From Pseudogemmobacter faecipullorum (lineage in GTDB: Bacteria > Pseudomonadota > Alphaproteobacteria > Rhodobacterales > Rhodobacteraceae), in NCBI RefSeq assembly GCF_020539525.1, contig NZ_JACDXX010000026.1:1-35510 (forward strand): DNA of 35,510 nt, given 5' to 3'. Position numbers and translations under genes: made by a program. Shown piece by piece: positions 9,435 to 17,818 of this stretch (position 1 is the stretch's first letter; every line of letters starts with the position of its first letter). The notes under the pieces are model-generated. The model was not told the origin of the DNA, did not search any database, and worked only from the letters and a program-made list of their open reading frames with translations.

Positions 9435-10870
9435 GCTACAGCGTGTCTCTTCCGGCCCGAGGCCTCGGCACAGCCTGGCGCGACGCGGCAAGGCGGGCGA
9501 TCAGCCACCGCATTCCGCCCGAGCAGATCGACTGGTCGGGCAAGACCGGCCTCTTCGCCGCCGCCCCTTTGCCCGAGGCGGACGGCGCGCATCAGGCCAG
9601 AGTGCCTGAGGCTTTCGTGAAACTTGCCGGTTCGGTGCTCTGGCATTCGGCGCCCGAGCGGCTGGCTCTGCTCTATCAGGCGCTCTGGCGGCTTGACCGG
9701 CGCGAGGGGCAGCCGGTCTCGCAGGCCGATCCGCTGGGGCGGCGGCTGCATCTGATGGCAAAAGCGGTCGGGCGCGACATTCACAAGATGCATGCCTTTG
9801 TGCGGTTTCGCGAGGTGCCGCAGCAGGGCAATCCGCGCCGCCGCTTCGCCGCCTGGTTTGAACCCGAACATCACACGCTGGAGCCGGGCAGCAGTTTCTT
9901 TGCCAGGCGCTTTGCCGATATGGACTGGATGATCGCCACCCCCGGGCTGACCGCCCAGTTTGAAAGTGGAACCCTCAGTTTCCATGAAAGCGAGGCGCGG
10001 CCCGATCTGCCCGAAGATGCCTCAGAAGCGCTCTGGGCCACCTATTTCGCCAATATTTTCAACCCGGCGCGGATCAAGCTGAACGCGATGCGTTCGGAAA
10101 TGCCGAAGAAATACTGGAAAAACCTGCCCGAAACCCGGCTGATCCCCGGGATGCTGCAGGATGCAGAGGCAAGGGTTGCGCGGATGCAGGCAGCCGGGGC
10201 CTCGACCCCGCGCCCGGGGGCGGCGGCCATTTCAACCCGCTACCGCGCTGCAATGCCGGTCGCCGAAGGTCTGCCCGAAACCCTGGAAGCGGCCGCTCGA
10301 TCTGCCGAACAGTGCCAGCGTTGCAGGCTGTGCGAAACGGCCAGCCAGACGGTCTGGGGCGAAGGCAAGGCGGATGCGGCGCTGATGCTGGTGGGCGAAC
10401 AGCCCGGCGATCACGAGGATCTGGCGGGCCGCCCCTTTATCGGGCCCGCAGGCCTATTGCTGCGAGACAGCCTGCACCAGGCCGGGCTCGCGCCCGGGCA
10501 GCTCTGGCTGACCAATGCGGTGAAGCATTTCAAATTTATCCCGCGCGGCAGGCAGCGCCTGCACCAGACCCCGCAAAGCGGCGAGATTGCCGCCTGTCGC
10601 TGGTGGCTGGGGCTGGAACTGGCCTTTGTCCGGCCGCGTCTGACCCTCGCGCTCGGGGCCTCGGCGGCTTTTGCACTGACCGGCGATGCCAGCCCGATCA
10701 GCGCCCGCCGGGGAGGGATCGAAACCGGGCTGCATGGCGGTCCGGTGCTGATCACCTGGCATCCGGCGCATCTGCTGCGCCTGCCCGAGCCCACAGACCA
10801 GGCAAAGGCGCTGCAGGAGCTGCAGGCCGATCTCCTTCAGGCCGGGCGGGACAGCGGCCTTCTGACCTGA
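9431..10870 (+). CDS. udgX: DUF4130-UdgX fusion: UdgX-family uracil-DNA glycosylase
   Basis: 479 residues, GTG start inside the stop of the preceding gene. Residues about 1-250 are the DUF4130 domain (RLHLMAKAVGRDIHKMHAFVRF, SLPARGL at the start, PKKYWKNLPE). Residues about 280-475 are a family 4/UdgX uracil-DNA glycosylase. They carry Cys295, Cys298, Cys301 and Cys389 as likely Fe-S ligands, motif GEQPGDHED at 322, and ITWHPAHLLRLPE near the end. The loop RGRQRLHQTP places His378 where UdgX uses a histidine to trap uracil-containing DNA covalently. The UdgX proteins studied bind uracil in DNA irreversibly, as a suicide enzyme. With the radical SAM partner this forms an apparent damage-response operon. 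Confidence 0.92.
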   Translation: MSYSVSLPARGLGTAWRDAARRAISHRIPPEQIDWSGKTGLFAAAPLPEADGAHQARVPEAFVKLAGSVLWHSAPERLALLYQALWRLDRREGQPVSQADPLGRRLHLMAKAVGRDIHKMHAFVRFREVPQQGNPRRRFAAWFEPEHHTLEPGSSFFARRFADMDWMIATPGLTAQFESGTLSFHESEARPDLPEDASEALWATYFANIFNPARIKLNAMRSEMPKKYWKNLPETRLIPGMLQDAEARVARMQAAGASTPRPGAAAISTRYRAAMPVAEGLPETLEAAARSAEQCQRCRLCETASQTVWGEGKADAALMLVGEQPGDHEDLAGRPFIGPAGLLLRDSLHQAGLAPGQLWLTNAVKHFKFIPRGRQRLHQTPQSGEIAACRWWLGLELAFVRPRLTLALGASAAFALTGDASPISARRGGIETGLHGGPVLITWHPAHLLRLPEPTDQAKALQELQADLLQAGRDSGLLT

Positions 10871-10926
10871 GCAGCATGGCCTGCGGCGCGACACGGAACC
10901 AGCCCCCCCCCCGGGCGTTCCCCTCC

Positions 10927-10949
10927 TGTACGATTAACCCTTGTACGAT
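10927..10949 (+). repeat. Direct repeat TGTACGAT, 15-bp period, upstream of the ElaB-like gene
   Basis: TGTACGAT occurs at 10927-10934 and 10942-10949, 15 bases before the ATG at 10965. It may be a regulator site or chance. A run of ten C lies just upstream (10903-10912). Confidence 0.3.
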
Positions 10950-10964
10950 GACCGGAGTGATAAA

Positions 10965-11276
10965 ATGCCCGATACTGCTGAAGATTTTCGTGCCGGCCTT
11001 GAAAAACAGATTGCCGATCTGAAGAAAGAGATTTCCCGCATGGGCAAAACCGCCTCGTCGCGCGCAGCGGGCGCGATGGAGGAGGCAGAGGACCTCTATA
11101 CTGAGGGCCGTGGCCGGGCCCGTGAGGTTGCCACCCAGATGCGCGATCAGGCCCAGGTGGCCGTGGGTGCCATGCGTGAAAACCCCGGCACCACCGCCAC
11201 CGTTCTGACCACCGTCGGCCTGCTTGGCCTGGCCGCCGGTCTCGTACTCGGCGGGGCGCTGTCGCGCGATCGCTGA
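10965..11276 (+). CDS. ElaB/DUF883-like small membrane-associated protein
   Basis: 103 residues; ATG 10965 has GGAG seven bases upstream and is preferred to the TTG at 10941. Residues 1-70 form a charged amphipathic helix region (LEKQIADLKKEISRMGKTA, AEDLYTEGRGRAREVATQMRDQ). Near the C-terminus is a hydrophobic Gly-rich helix (VLTTVGLLGLAAGLVLGGAL) followed by SRDR. This is the architecture of ElaB/YqjD-type proteins, C-tail-anchored inner-membrane proteins, some of which bind ribosomes in stationary phase. The role here is inferred from architecture only. Confidence 0.75.
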   Translation: MPDTAEDFRAGLEKQIADLKKEISRMGKTASSRAAGAMEEAEDLYTEGRGRAREVATQMRDQAQVAVGAMRENPGTTATVLTTVGLLGLAAGLVLGGALSRDR

Positions 11277-11288
11277 AACTGCACCCAG

Positions 11289-11319
11289 GCCTGAAGGTGC
11301 TACTCCCGCGCCTTCAGGC
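11289..11319 (+). terminator. Hairpin after the ElaB-like gene
   Basis: GCCTGAAGG (11289-11297) and CCTTCAGGC (11311-11319) form a 9-bp stem with a 13-base loop, 13 bases after the stop. No T run follows on either strand, so it is at most a weak terminator. A run of six T (near 11360) lies further on. Confidence 0.4.
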
Positions 11320-11389
11320 TCTGAAAAAGCAGCGGTCTGGTTCACACCGGGCGGCTGTTTTTTAGCTCCGGAGCAGCACAGGCGGCGGC

Positions 11390-11854
11390 TTACCAGTAGC
11401 GACCGCAATAGCCCTCGCGGATCATTTCCCCGGCAAGATCCCTGCCGCTTTCAAGACTGCAACTGCCGATCCGGCGATCAAAGCTCTGCCTGCCATTCAG
11501 CGCGCAGGTCAGGCTCTGCCCCGCCGTAATCTCGCTGATCCGTGCCGTGGCGCGCTTGCCGGCCGAGGTATTGCGCTCGGCACAGTCAAGCGAGCCAAAG
11601 CGGACGGTCACCCCCGCCACAACAATAGTATCGCCATCGCGGATATGGGTGACCTGGCCGCTGACCTGCTGCACTGCCGTCAGCCCGGGCAGCGGTCCCA
11701 GATATTCGGGAAACCGCTCTACGGCAGTGAAAAGCAGAAAACAGCCGCCGCCCAGCATCGCAACAACCCCGGGCAGACGGCGGGTCAGGCCGCGCCTGTA
11801 GCGGGCCGAAGCACGCCTGGGCCGGGGCCGGGCGGATGTTCTGACGGATTTCAT
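11390..11854 (-). CDS. Membrane-anchored thermonuclease (SNase)-like protein
   Basis: 154 residues from ATG 11854, with AAGGA six to seven bases upstream; an upstream in-frame start would run into pcaB and is rejected. An Arg-rich N-terminus and one hydrophobic segment (LPGVVAMLGGGCFLLFTAVERF) suggest a membrane anchor or uncleaved signal. The rest matches a staphylococcal nuclease-like fold: VTHIRDGDTIVVAGVTVRFGS, LDCAE with the acidic pair, GKRATARI and FDRRIG, where catalytic Arg is expected. Four cysteines in the nuclease part may form disulfides, consistent with a periplasmic location. It follows pcaB by about 60 bp on the same strand but is functionally unrelated to it. Catalytic competence is likely but not shown. 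Confidence 0.75.
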   Translation of the reverse strand: MKSVRTSARPRPRRASARYRRGLTRRLPGVVAMLGGGCFLLFTAVERFPEYLGPLPGLTAVQQVSGQVTHIRDGDTIVVAGVTVRFGSLDCAERNTSAGKRATARISEITAGQSLTCALNGRQSFDRRIGSCSLESGRDLAGEMIREGYCGRYW

Positions 11855-11913
11855 CGCTGTCCTTACCCATTGGTCAGGCGCAGAGCCAGTCCGCCCTGCG
11901 CCGTGATGCGGGT

Positions 11914-12999
11914 TTAATCCCTGCCGAGCCGGTTGACTGACGCCACCAGCGAGCAGGCAAGGCTGAGGGCGCGGCCGGTGGTCTGCGCCATCTGCGGCAG
12001 CACCATCCATTCCAGGACCCAGGCCGCGCCGGAGCGCTCCTGCTCATGCACCAGCGCCTGATGCATCTGCGCCAGGCTTCCGGCATTGAACCGGGCCAGG
12101 GTCACCAGCAGCTCGGCCTGAACCGGGTTTTGCTTATGCGGCATAGCCGAAGATGCGCCGCCACCGGAAAGGCCAATCTCTTCAATGCCCTGCTGCGCCA
12201 TCAGCGCAATATCCTGGCCCATTTTGCCAAGCGTCCCGGTGATCAGCGACAAGAGACCGGCAAATTCTGCCACCCCATCGCGCCTTGCATGCCAGGAGGC
12301 CGGGGGGGCCGAAAGGTCAAGCGCCGCCGCAACCTCACGAACGACGATGCCCGCGGCATCGCCCAGCGCTTTGCGGTCGCCCGAAGCGCCGCCAATCTGC
12401 ACCCGCGCCACCCGGGGATGCAGCTGCCAGAGCCGTTCGATATGATCCGCCAGCGGCGTGACCCAGGGCCGGATCCGGTCGGCAACGGTAATCATTGTGG
12501 CGGCCTGCATCCGGGTGCGCCCCATCAGCGGGCGCGCGCCCTGGCGGTCAGATAAAGCGCGCAAAGCCGTTTCCAGCTCGCGCAGACGCCCCGCCATCAG
12601 ATCAAGACTGGCCGCAATGGCAATCGCCAGAGCGGAATCGATCACATCCTGCGAGGTCGCGCCCTGATGCACCGCCGCTTGCGCCGGGCCCGCCGCAAGC
12701 TTCATCTGCCGCACCATCTCTGGTACGACCACACCATCCCGGGCCGTAGCCGCGCGCAGCGCCGCAAGATCGAATTCCATCGCGGCAATCGCCGCAGCCG
12801 CAGCCCCGGCCTGTTCGGCATCTGCCAGACCGGCACGGCCGAGCGCCCGGCTCCAGGCCACTTCAAAGGCGCGCATCCCCTCAAGCTGCGCCTCTGGCGA
12901 CCAGAGCGCCGCCATTTCCGCATCGGCAAATAATCCGCCCAGCCAGGGATGATCGAAAACGCTGCTCAAGAGGCTCACCTTCGGGATGCAGGCCCGCAC
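11914..12999 (-). CDS. pcaB: 3-carboxy-cis,cis-muconate cycloisomerase
   Basis: Converts 3-carboxy-cis,cis-muconate to 4-carboxymuconolactone in the protocatechuate branch of the beta-ketoadipate pathway. Up to 361 residues. The fumarase/aspartase superfamily signature GGASSAMPHKQNP is present, with TRMQAA and SDRQGARPLMGRT in the expected region and ATSQDVIDSA around residue 110. The start is GTG at 12999; a second GTG at 12978 (VSLLSSVFDHPWLGGLF) is closer to the usual start of the family and cannot be excluded. It is the last gene of pcaDCHGB, about 30 bp after pcaG. Length fits the shorter alphaproteobacterial form. Confidence 0.95.
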   Translation of the reverse strand: MRACIPKVSLLSSVFDHPWLGGLFADAEMAALWSPEAQLEGMRAFEVAWSRALGRAGLADAEQAGAAAAAIAAMEFDLAALRAATARDGVVVPEMVRQMKLAAGPAQAAVHQGATSQDVIDSALAIAIAASLDLMAGRLRELETALRALSDRQGARPLMGRTRMQAATMITVADRIRPWVTPLADHIERLWQLHPRVARVQIGGASGDRKALGDAAGIVVREVAAALDLSAPPASWHARRDGVAEFAGLLSLITGTLGKMGQDIALMAQQGIEEIGLSGGGASSAMPHKQNPVQAELLVTLARFNAGSLAQMHQALVHEQERSGAAWVLEWMVLPQMAQTTGRALSLACSLVASVNRLGRD

Positions 13000-13030
13000 C
13001 GGGCGCTGTCACCCCGATGCAGGCATTGGT

Positions 13031-13630
13031 TCAGATGTCGAGGAAGACCGTCTCGCCCTCGCCCTGCAGCCGGATATCAAAATGATATCTGCCGGGGGCG
13101 GTTTTTTTGGCGATCAGGGTTTCCACACGCGGACGTTGTTCGATCCGCGCCAGCAGCGGGTCGATGCTGTTATCCTCATCGTCAAAATAGATGCGGGTCT
13201 GCAAGCCGATATTGATGCCACGGGCCACAATCCACAGCGAAATATGCGGGGCCTGCAGGCGCCCTCCCCGGGCCTTCACCGCACCGGGCTTCACCGTGCG
13301 CAAAGTGAAGAGGCCGCTCTCGGCATCGGCGGCAAAGCGGCACAGGCCGGAAACCGCCGGATCCGCGCCACTCTGGCCGGGGAAGATCCCGGCGGCATCG
13401 GGCTGCCAGCTTTCGATCAGCGCATCGCGCATCGCCCAGCCGGTGCCGTCAAACACCTGGCCGGTGATCTCGATCACCTCACCCTTCGCGCCTTCGGCGA
13501 TCGGTGAGCTGCCGACCTCTTCATGATAATAGCCCGGATTGCCGGCATAGGTCGGCATCAGGCCGATATGCACATAGGGGCCTGCGGTCTGCGACGGGGT
13601 CTCGACCAGGGTTTCGAGTTTCTGCACCAT
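13031..13630 (-). CDS. pcaG: Protocatechuate 3,4-dioxygenase, alpha subunit
   Basis: 199 residues, the usual size. With PcaH it forms the non-haem Fe(III) intradiol dioxygenase that cleaves protocatechuate to 3-carboxy-cis,cis-muconate. Motifs include TPSQTAGPYVHIGL at the N-terminus and LQAPHISLWIVARGINIGLQTRIYFDDE, the dioxygenase core. The alpha subunit lacks the iron ligands held by PcaH. It begins four bases after the pcaH stop. Confidence 0.96.
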   Translation of the reverse strand: MVQKLETLVETPSQTAGPYVHIGLMPTYAGNPGYYHEEVGSSPIAEGAKGEVIEITGQVFDGTGWAMRDALIESWQPDAAGIFPGQSGADPAVSGLCRFAADAESGLFTLRTVKPGAVKARGGRLQAPHISLWIVARGINIGLQTRIYFDDEDNSIDPLLARIEQRPRVETLIAKKTAPGRYHFDIRLQGEGETVFLDI

Positions 13631-13634
13631 TGGC

Positions 13635-14372
13635 TTACATCCCTTCCAGTCGGTTCTCGAACATGGTCTGGCGACGGCCGCGCAGCACGATGTCGAACTT
13701 ATAGGCGAGGAAATCGAGCGGACGCGAATTGTTCATATCCAGCGGCGCCACCAGGCTGTCGAGCTGCGAGCGGTTGCGGATACAGGCCGCGATCGGGCAG
13801 CGGTCGATCAGCGGATCGCCCTCAAAATACAGCTGGGTGATCAGCCGCTGGCCAAAGCTGTGGCCATAGACCGAGAGGTGAATATGCATCGGCCGCCAGT
13901 CATTGCCACGGTTCGGCCAGGGATAGGCGCCGGGGCGGATGGTCAGGAACTGATAGCGCCCCTCAGCATCGGTCAGGGTCCGGCCACAGCCGCCGAAATT
14001 CGGGTCGAGCGGGGCGAGATAGCTGTCTTTCTTATGGCGGTAGCGGCCCCCGGCATTGGCCTGCCAGATTTCCACCAGCGTATGCGGCACCGCGCGGCCA
14101 TTCTCATCAAGCACCCGGCCATGCACCAGGATGCGCTCGCCAATGGCGGGCGTGCCGTCCTTTGACCAGTTCAGGATCAGGTTATTGTCCAGCGCCCCGA
14201 TCAGACCATGGCCGAAGGTCGGACCGGTTTCTTCCGAATGCCCCGATTCCATCGACAGCAAAGCCTGTTTCGGCGAGCGGGCGACCGAGGTCTTATAATC
14301 CGGAAAATAGGGATCTGGATGCATCTCGCGATTGCGCGGGATCAGCGGGCCCTTGTCGAGGATCTCGGTCAT
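13635..14372 (-). CDS. pcaH: Protocatechuate 3,4-dioxygenase, beta subunit
   Basis: 245 residues, the iron-bearing subunit. The Fe(III) ligands are recognisable: Tyr in [18 protein letters not shown], Tyr in [12 protein letters not shown], and the two histidines in [11 protein letters not shown]. The start codon overlaps the pcaC stop (ATGA), implying translational coupling. The N-terminus ([22 protein letters not shown]) is typical of the beta subunit. Confidence 0.97.
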   Translation of the reverse strand: MTEILDKGPLIPRNREMHPDPYFPDYKTSVARSPKQALLSMESGHSEETGPTFGHGLIGALDNNLILNWSKDGTPAIGERILVHGRVLDENGRAVPHTLVEIWQANAGGRYRHKKDSYLAPLDPNFGGCGRTLTDAEGRYQFLTIRPGAYPWPNRGNDWRPMHIHLSVYGHSFGQRLITQLYFEGDPLIDRCPIAACIRNRSQLDSLVAPLDMNNSRPLDFLAYKFDIVLRGRRQTMFENRLEGM

Positions 14373-14749
14373 TTCTCAGCTGCCTCCATTTCTGCATAGG
14401 TGGCTTCGGCCAGTTTAATGGCATGGTTGGCCTTCGGCACGCCGGCATAGATCGCCACATGCTGGAATGCCTCCATCACATCGGTTTTTGAGGCGCCGGT
14501 GCGGGCGGTGGCGCGGATATGCATCGGGATTTCCTCGAAATTCCCGGTGGCAGCCAGAAGCGCCAGCGTGATCATCGAGCGCTCGCGGCGCGAGATATTA
14601 TCCGAGGCCCAGACCGTGCCCCAGGCGCTTTCAGTGATCAGCGACTGAAACGCGCTCGAAAAATCGGTCTTATTCGCTTCGGCACGGTCAACATGGGCAT
14701 CGCCCAGAACAGCGCGGCGGGTTTCCATCCCTTTGTCATAACGGTTCAT
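14369..14749 (-). CDS. pcaC: 4-carboxymuconolactone decarboxylase
   Basis: 126 residues, the usual length of the free-standing enzyme. It decarboxylates 4-carboxymuconolactone to 3-oxoadipate enol-lactone. The CMD fold is shown by [28 protein letters not shown] and [19 protein letters not shown]. It overlaps pcaD upstream and pcaH downstream by four bases each. It is not fused to PcaD, unlike the PcaL proteins of actinobacteria. Confidence 0.96.
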   Translation of the reverse strand: MNRYDKGMETRRAVLGDAHVDRAEANKTDFSSAFQSLITESAWGTVWASDNISRRERSMITLALLAATGNFEEIPMHIRATARTGASKTDVMEAFQHVAIYAGVPKANHAIKLAEATYAEMEAAEK

Positions 14750-15534
14750 CGGGTGGTCCTTTCGAGGAAGTCAGTAATCAGCCGGGCAGTGGCTTCAGGC
14801 TGCTCGGCGCAGGGGATATGGCCTGCCTCGGGCACCAGCCGGAACTCGGCGCCCGTAATCAGATCGGCGGTGGCTTGCACCAGCTCAGGCGGGGTCGAGC
14901 CGTCCTGATCGCCGCAGAGCACCAGCACCGGAAGCTGCAGCGCCCGGGTGCTTTCGGTCAGATCCGCCCCGGCGATGGCGGCGCAGCAGCCGGTATAGCC
15001 CTCGACCGTGGTCCGGGTCAGCATATTGGTCCAGAGCGCGAACTCGGGCCGCTCCTGCCGGTAAGGCGCGGTGAACCAGCGCTCCATGATCGCGGGGCCC
15101 ATCGGCTCCAGCCCGCTCTCGCGCACTGCGGCGATGCGGCTGTTCCACATCTGGGCCGAGCCGATCTTTGCCGCCGTATCCATCAGCACCAGTGCCTGGA
15201 TCAGATCGGGGCGCTTTGCCGCCAGAGCCTGGCCAATCAGCCCGCCAATCGACAGGCCGATAAAGGTCACATTCTGCAGCGCCAGCGCCTCGCAGATGGC
15301 CTCGGCATCAGCGGCCAGCCCCTCCATGGAATAGGGCGCAGGGCTCGCATCCGAGAGGCCATGGCCAGGCTTATCAAACCGGATCACCCGCAGATCTGCG
15401 GGCAAAAGCGGCAAAAGCAGGTCCCAGACCCGCAGATCAGTGCCCAGCGAATTTGCAAACATCACGACCCGGCCGTCGCGCGGTCCTTGATCGCTGATAT
15501 GCAAAATGGCATCAGGGCGGCGAAGAAATTGCAT
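14746..15534 (-). CDS. pcaD: 3-oxoadipate enol-lactonase
   Basis: 262 residues. An excellent ribosome binding site (GGAGG, six bases upstream) selects ATG 15534 over ATG 15555. It hydrolyses 3-oxoadipate enol-lactone to 3-oxoadipate. The alpha/beta hydrolase triad is visible: nucleophile Ser in GLSIGG, Asp in LCGDQDGSTP and His in EAGHIPCAEQ. It is the first gene of pcaDCHGB and is divergent from pcaQ. Confidence 0.96.
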   Translation of the reverse strand: MQFLRRPDAILHISDQGPRDGRVVMFANSLGTDLRVWDLLLPLLPADLRVIRFDKPGHGLSDASPAPYSMEGLAADAEAICEALALQNVTFIGLSIGGLIGQALAAKRPDLIQALVLMDTAAKIGSAQMWNSRIAAVRESGLEPMGPAIMERWFTAPYRQERPEFALWTNMLTRTTVEGYTGCCAAIAGADLTESTRALQLPVLVLCGDQDGSTPPELVQATADLITGAEFRLVPEAGHIPCAEQPEATARLITDFLERTTR

Positions 15535-15623
15535 CGTAAACCTCCGGCTATACATGTTATGTCAGGTCTGGCTCCAGTAATAAATTATAAATACCGCCTG
15601 AACCCATAACCTATAGGTTATAC
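15535..15623. promoter_or_regulatory. pcaD-pcaQ divergent promoter region with PcaQ-type operator
   Basis: ATAACC-TATA-GGTTAT (15606-15621) is a perfect 16-bp palindrome of the PcaQ-box type (ATAACC-N4-GGTTAA in Sinorhizobium, as I recall). It ends two bases before the pcaQ ATG. On the minus strand TATAAT (15589-15584) could be the pcaD -10, placing the palindrome near its -35. TATACATGTT occurs twice (15549-15558 and 15619-15628). Confidence 0.7.
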
Positions 15624-16550
15624 ATGTTGAATCCTCTCCTGCGCCTGCGTCATCTGCGCTGCTTTCTTGAGACCGCCCGCCTTGGCAGCCTTTCGGCGGC
15701 GGCAGAGGCTTTGCACATCAGCCAGCCCGCTGCCTCTAAAACGATCCGCGAGCTGGAAGAGATCCTTGCGGTCACGCTTTTTGACCGTTCCGGCCGCCGG
15801 CTGCAGCTGACGGCAGCCGGGCAGGTCTTCCAGAGCCATGCCGGCGGGGTCATTGCCGATCTAGAGCGCGCCCAGCAGGCAGTTCTGGCGCCGCAAAGGC
15901 AAAGACCGCGCCTCAGCCTTGGCGTGCTGCCGACGGCGGCCACCCATCTGGTGCCCGAAGCCGCCCTCGCCTTGCGCGAAACCATGCCCGAGGCACTGAT
16001 CGAGGTGATGACCGGCCCGAACTGGCTGTTGCTGTCCCTGCTGCGCGAGGGCCAGCTTGACCTGGTGGTCGGGCGCATGCCCCCCGCTGGCAATAGTGAA
16101 GGCGTGAAATTCGTGCCGCTTTACTGGGAAAAGGTCGTGCCGGTGGTGCGCGCCGGCCATCCGCTGACCCAGCGCCCCTGGCAGCCCGAGGACCTGCGGC
16201 ATTTCCCGCTGATGCTGCCCCCCCAGGGCGCGATGATCACCGGCTCGGTCCGGGCCTGGCTGCATAGCGTCGGGATTACAGAACCAGAGCCAGCCTTCGA
16301 GAACGTCTCGCTGGCCTTTGGCCGTGAGGTGCTGCGCCAGTCTGATACCATCTGGTTCATCTCGGAAGGCGTGGTCCGCCCCGAGGTCGGGGCGGGAAGC
16401 CTGGCCATTCTGCCTTTGCGCAATGAGCTGCTGGGCGGGCCGGTCGGGGTGTCGCGGCGCAGTGATGCCGGAGAAGGCTCCGGGCTGGAACAGGCCATGC
16501 TTGCGGCCCTTTCCGAGGCCGCAGGCAAGACTGCCGCATCCCTGCAGTAA
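15624..16550 (+). CDS. pcaQ: LysR-type regulator of the pca operon
   Basis: 308 residues. The N-terminal winged helix-turn-helix covers about 1-65 (RHLRCFLETARLGSLSAAAEALHISQPAASKTIRELE), followed by the effector domain (RPRLSLGVLPTAATHLVPEA). PcaQ proteins activate pcaDCHGB in response to beta-carboxymuconate or 3-oxoadipate. The gene is divergent from pcaD with an 89-bp gap and a palindrome next to its own start codon, so autorepression is likely. It ends seven bases from the convergent pobA stop; no terminator is visible between them. Confidence 0.93.
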   Translation: MLNPLLRLRHLRCFLETARLGSLSAAAEALHISQPAASKTIRELEEILAVTLFDRSGRRLQLTAAGQVFQSHAGGVIADLERAQQAVLAPQRQRPRLSLGVLPTAATHLVPEAALALRETMPEALIEVMTGPNWLLLSLLREGQLDLVVGRMPPAGNSEGVKFVPLYWEKVVPVVRAGHPLTQRPWQPEDLRHFPLMLPPQGAMITGSVRAWLHSVGITEPEPAFENVSLAFGREVLRQSDTIWFISEGVVRPEVGAGSLAILPLRNELLGGPVGVSRRSDAGEGSGLEQAMLAALSEAAGKTAASLQ

Positions 16551-16557
16551 GCGGCGT

Positions 16558-17727
16558 TCAATAGGGCAGGCCGACATAGTTTTCGGCCAGATCGCGGCGC
16601 GCGGTCTCGGATTCGGCCAGGTGTTTCAGCGTTGCCGCCCGCATCTGCGCGGCAAAAACATCCTCGCCGTCAAAGCGGTGCAGCATGGTGGTCATCTGCC
16701 AGGAGAAGCGCATCGCCTTCCAGATCCGGTTCAGCGCGCGCTCGGAATAATTATCGACCGCTTTTTCCGAGCCGTTTTTCAGCGCCTCAAACAAAGCGTG
16801 ATAGAGATAGAACACGTCGGAAGCCGCGAGGTTCAGACCCTTTGCCCCGGTCGGCGGCACGATATGGGCGGCATCGCCCACAAGGAACAGCCGACCCCAG
16901 CGCAAAGGCTCGGAGACGAAGCTGCGCAGCGGTGCAATCGATTTTTCAATCGACGGCGCCTGCACGATTTTGGCGGCCGCCGAAGCCGGCAGGCGGCGAC
17001 CAAACTCGGCCCAGAAACGCTCATCCGACCAGTCTTCCGGCTTATCGCTCAGCGGCACCTGGATGTAATGGCGCACCAGATTGGCATTGCGCATCGAGGC
17101 GAGCGCGAAACCATGTTCGGAATTGGCATAGATCAGCTCGTCATCAATCGGCGCGGTGCGAGCGAGGATGCCCAGCCAGCCGAAAGGATAGACCCGCTCG
17201 AACTCGCGGCGCTTTTCTTCCGGAATGGTTTTGCGCGACACGCCATGGAAACCATCACAGCCCGCAACATAGAGGCAGGACAGGCTCTTACGCTCGCCAT
17301 TGACGGTGTAATCCACACGCGGCGCGGTGGTGTCGAGATCATGGATCTGCACATCCTCCACGCCGTGGATGATGGTGGTGCCCATCGCATCCTGGGCTTT
17401 GAACAGATCCTGGGTGACTTCGGTCTGACCATAGACCATGACCTGTTTTCCGGTCAGCGCCTTAAAGTCGATATGCACCATATTGTCGGAATCGGTGAGG
17501 ATGGTGCCGTCATGGGTGAAACCCTCGACCTCCATCCGCGCGCCGCAACCCGCCTCGCGCAGCAGCTCAACCGTACCCCACTCCAGAATACCGGCGCGGA
17601 TGCGCGAGAGCACATGATCACGGCTGGAGCGTTCAAGAATAACCGTTTCGATACCGACACGGTTCAGGAGCTGCGACAGCAACAGACCCGAAGGGCCTGA
17701 ACCGATGATTGCAACCTGAGTTTTCAT
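16558..17727 (-). CDS. pobA: 4-hydroxybenzoate 3-monooxygenase
   Basis: 389 residues from ATG 17727, with GGGAGCG upstream; the longer frame to 17799 overlaps the regulator's promoter. This flavoprotein hydroxylates 4-hydroxybenzoate to protocatechuate using NAD(P)H and O2. FAD-binding IIGSGPSGLLLSQLL is at residues 6-20, followed by CDGFHGVSR and the second FAD motif GDAAHIVPPTGAKGLNLA. Length agrees with the family (about 390). It is a monocistronic unit divergent from an AraC regulator and links the p-cresol branch to pcaHG. Confidence 0.96.
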   Translation of the reverse strand: MKTQVAIIGSGPSGLLLSQLLNRVGIETVILERSSRDHVLSRIRAGILEWGTVELLREAGCGARMEVEGFTHDGTILTDSDNMVHIDFKALTGKQVMVYGQTEVTQDLFKAQDAMGTTIIHGVEDVQIHDLDTTAPRVDYTVNGERKSLSCLYVAGCDGFHGVSRKTIPEEKRREFERVYPFGWLGILARTAPIDDELIYANSEHGFALASMRNANLVRHYIQVPLSDKPEDWSDERFWAEFGRRLPASAAAKIVQAPSIEKSIAPLRSFVSEPLRWGRLFLVGDAAHIVPPTGAKGLNLAASDVFYLYHALFEALKNGSEKAVDNYSERALNRIWKAMRFSWQMTTMLHRFDGEDVFAAQMRAATLKHLAESETARRDLAENYVGLPY

Positions 17728-17818
17728 GTAACGCTCCCATTTAACCTGGATGAAATTTACCACTTCAGCCCTGGTGAAACCATTGGACCCCGGGGGCATA
17801 CTCTGGCACTATTCGTGC
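17728..17818. promoter_or_regulatory. pobA-pobR divergent promoter region
   Basis: 91 bp. On the plus strand TTGGAC (17783-17788) and CACTAT (17807-17812) with an 18-bp spacer form a possible promoter whose start point would fall at or near the regulator's ATG (17819). No ribosome binding site precedes that ATG. Effector-responsive sites for PobR are expected here; no clear palindrome is seen. Confidence 0.4.

Noticed and set aside
10903-10912. Run of ten C as a phase-variation tract
   Set aside because: It lies between genes, 52 bases before the next start codon, and is not in a coding frame or a recognisable promoter spacer.
11855-12010. N-terminal extension of the thermonuclease-like protein
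   Set aside because: It would overlap the pcaB 3' end; ATG 11854 has a clear ribosome binding site and starts the basic, then hydrophobic, N-terminus.
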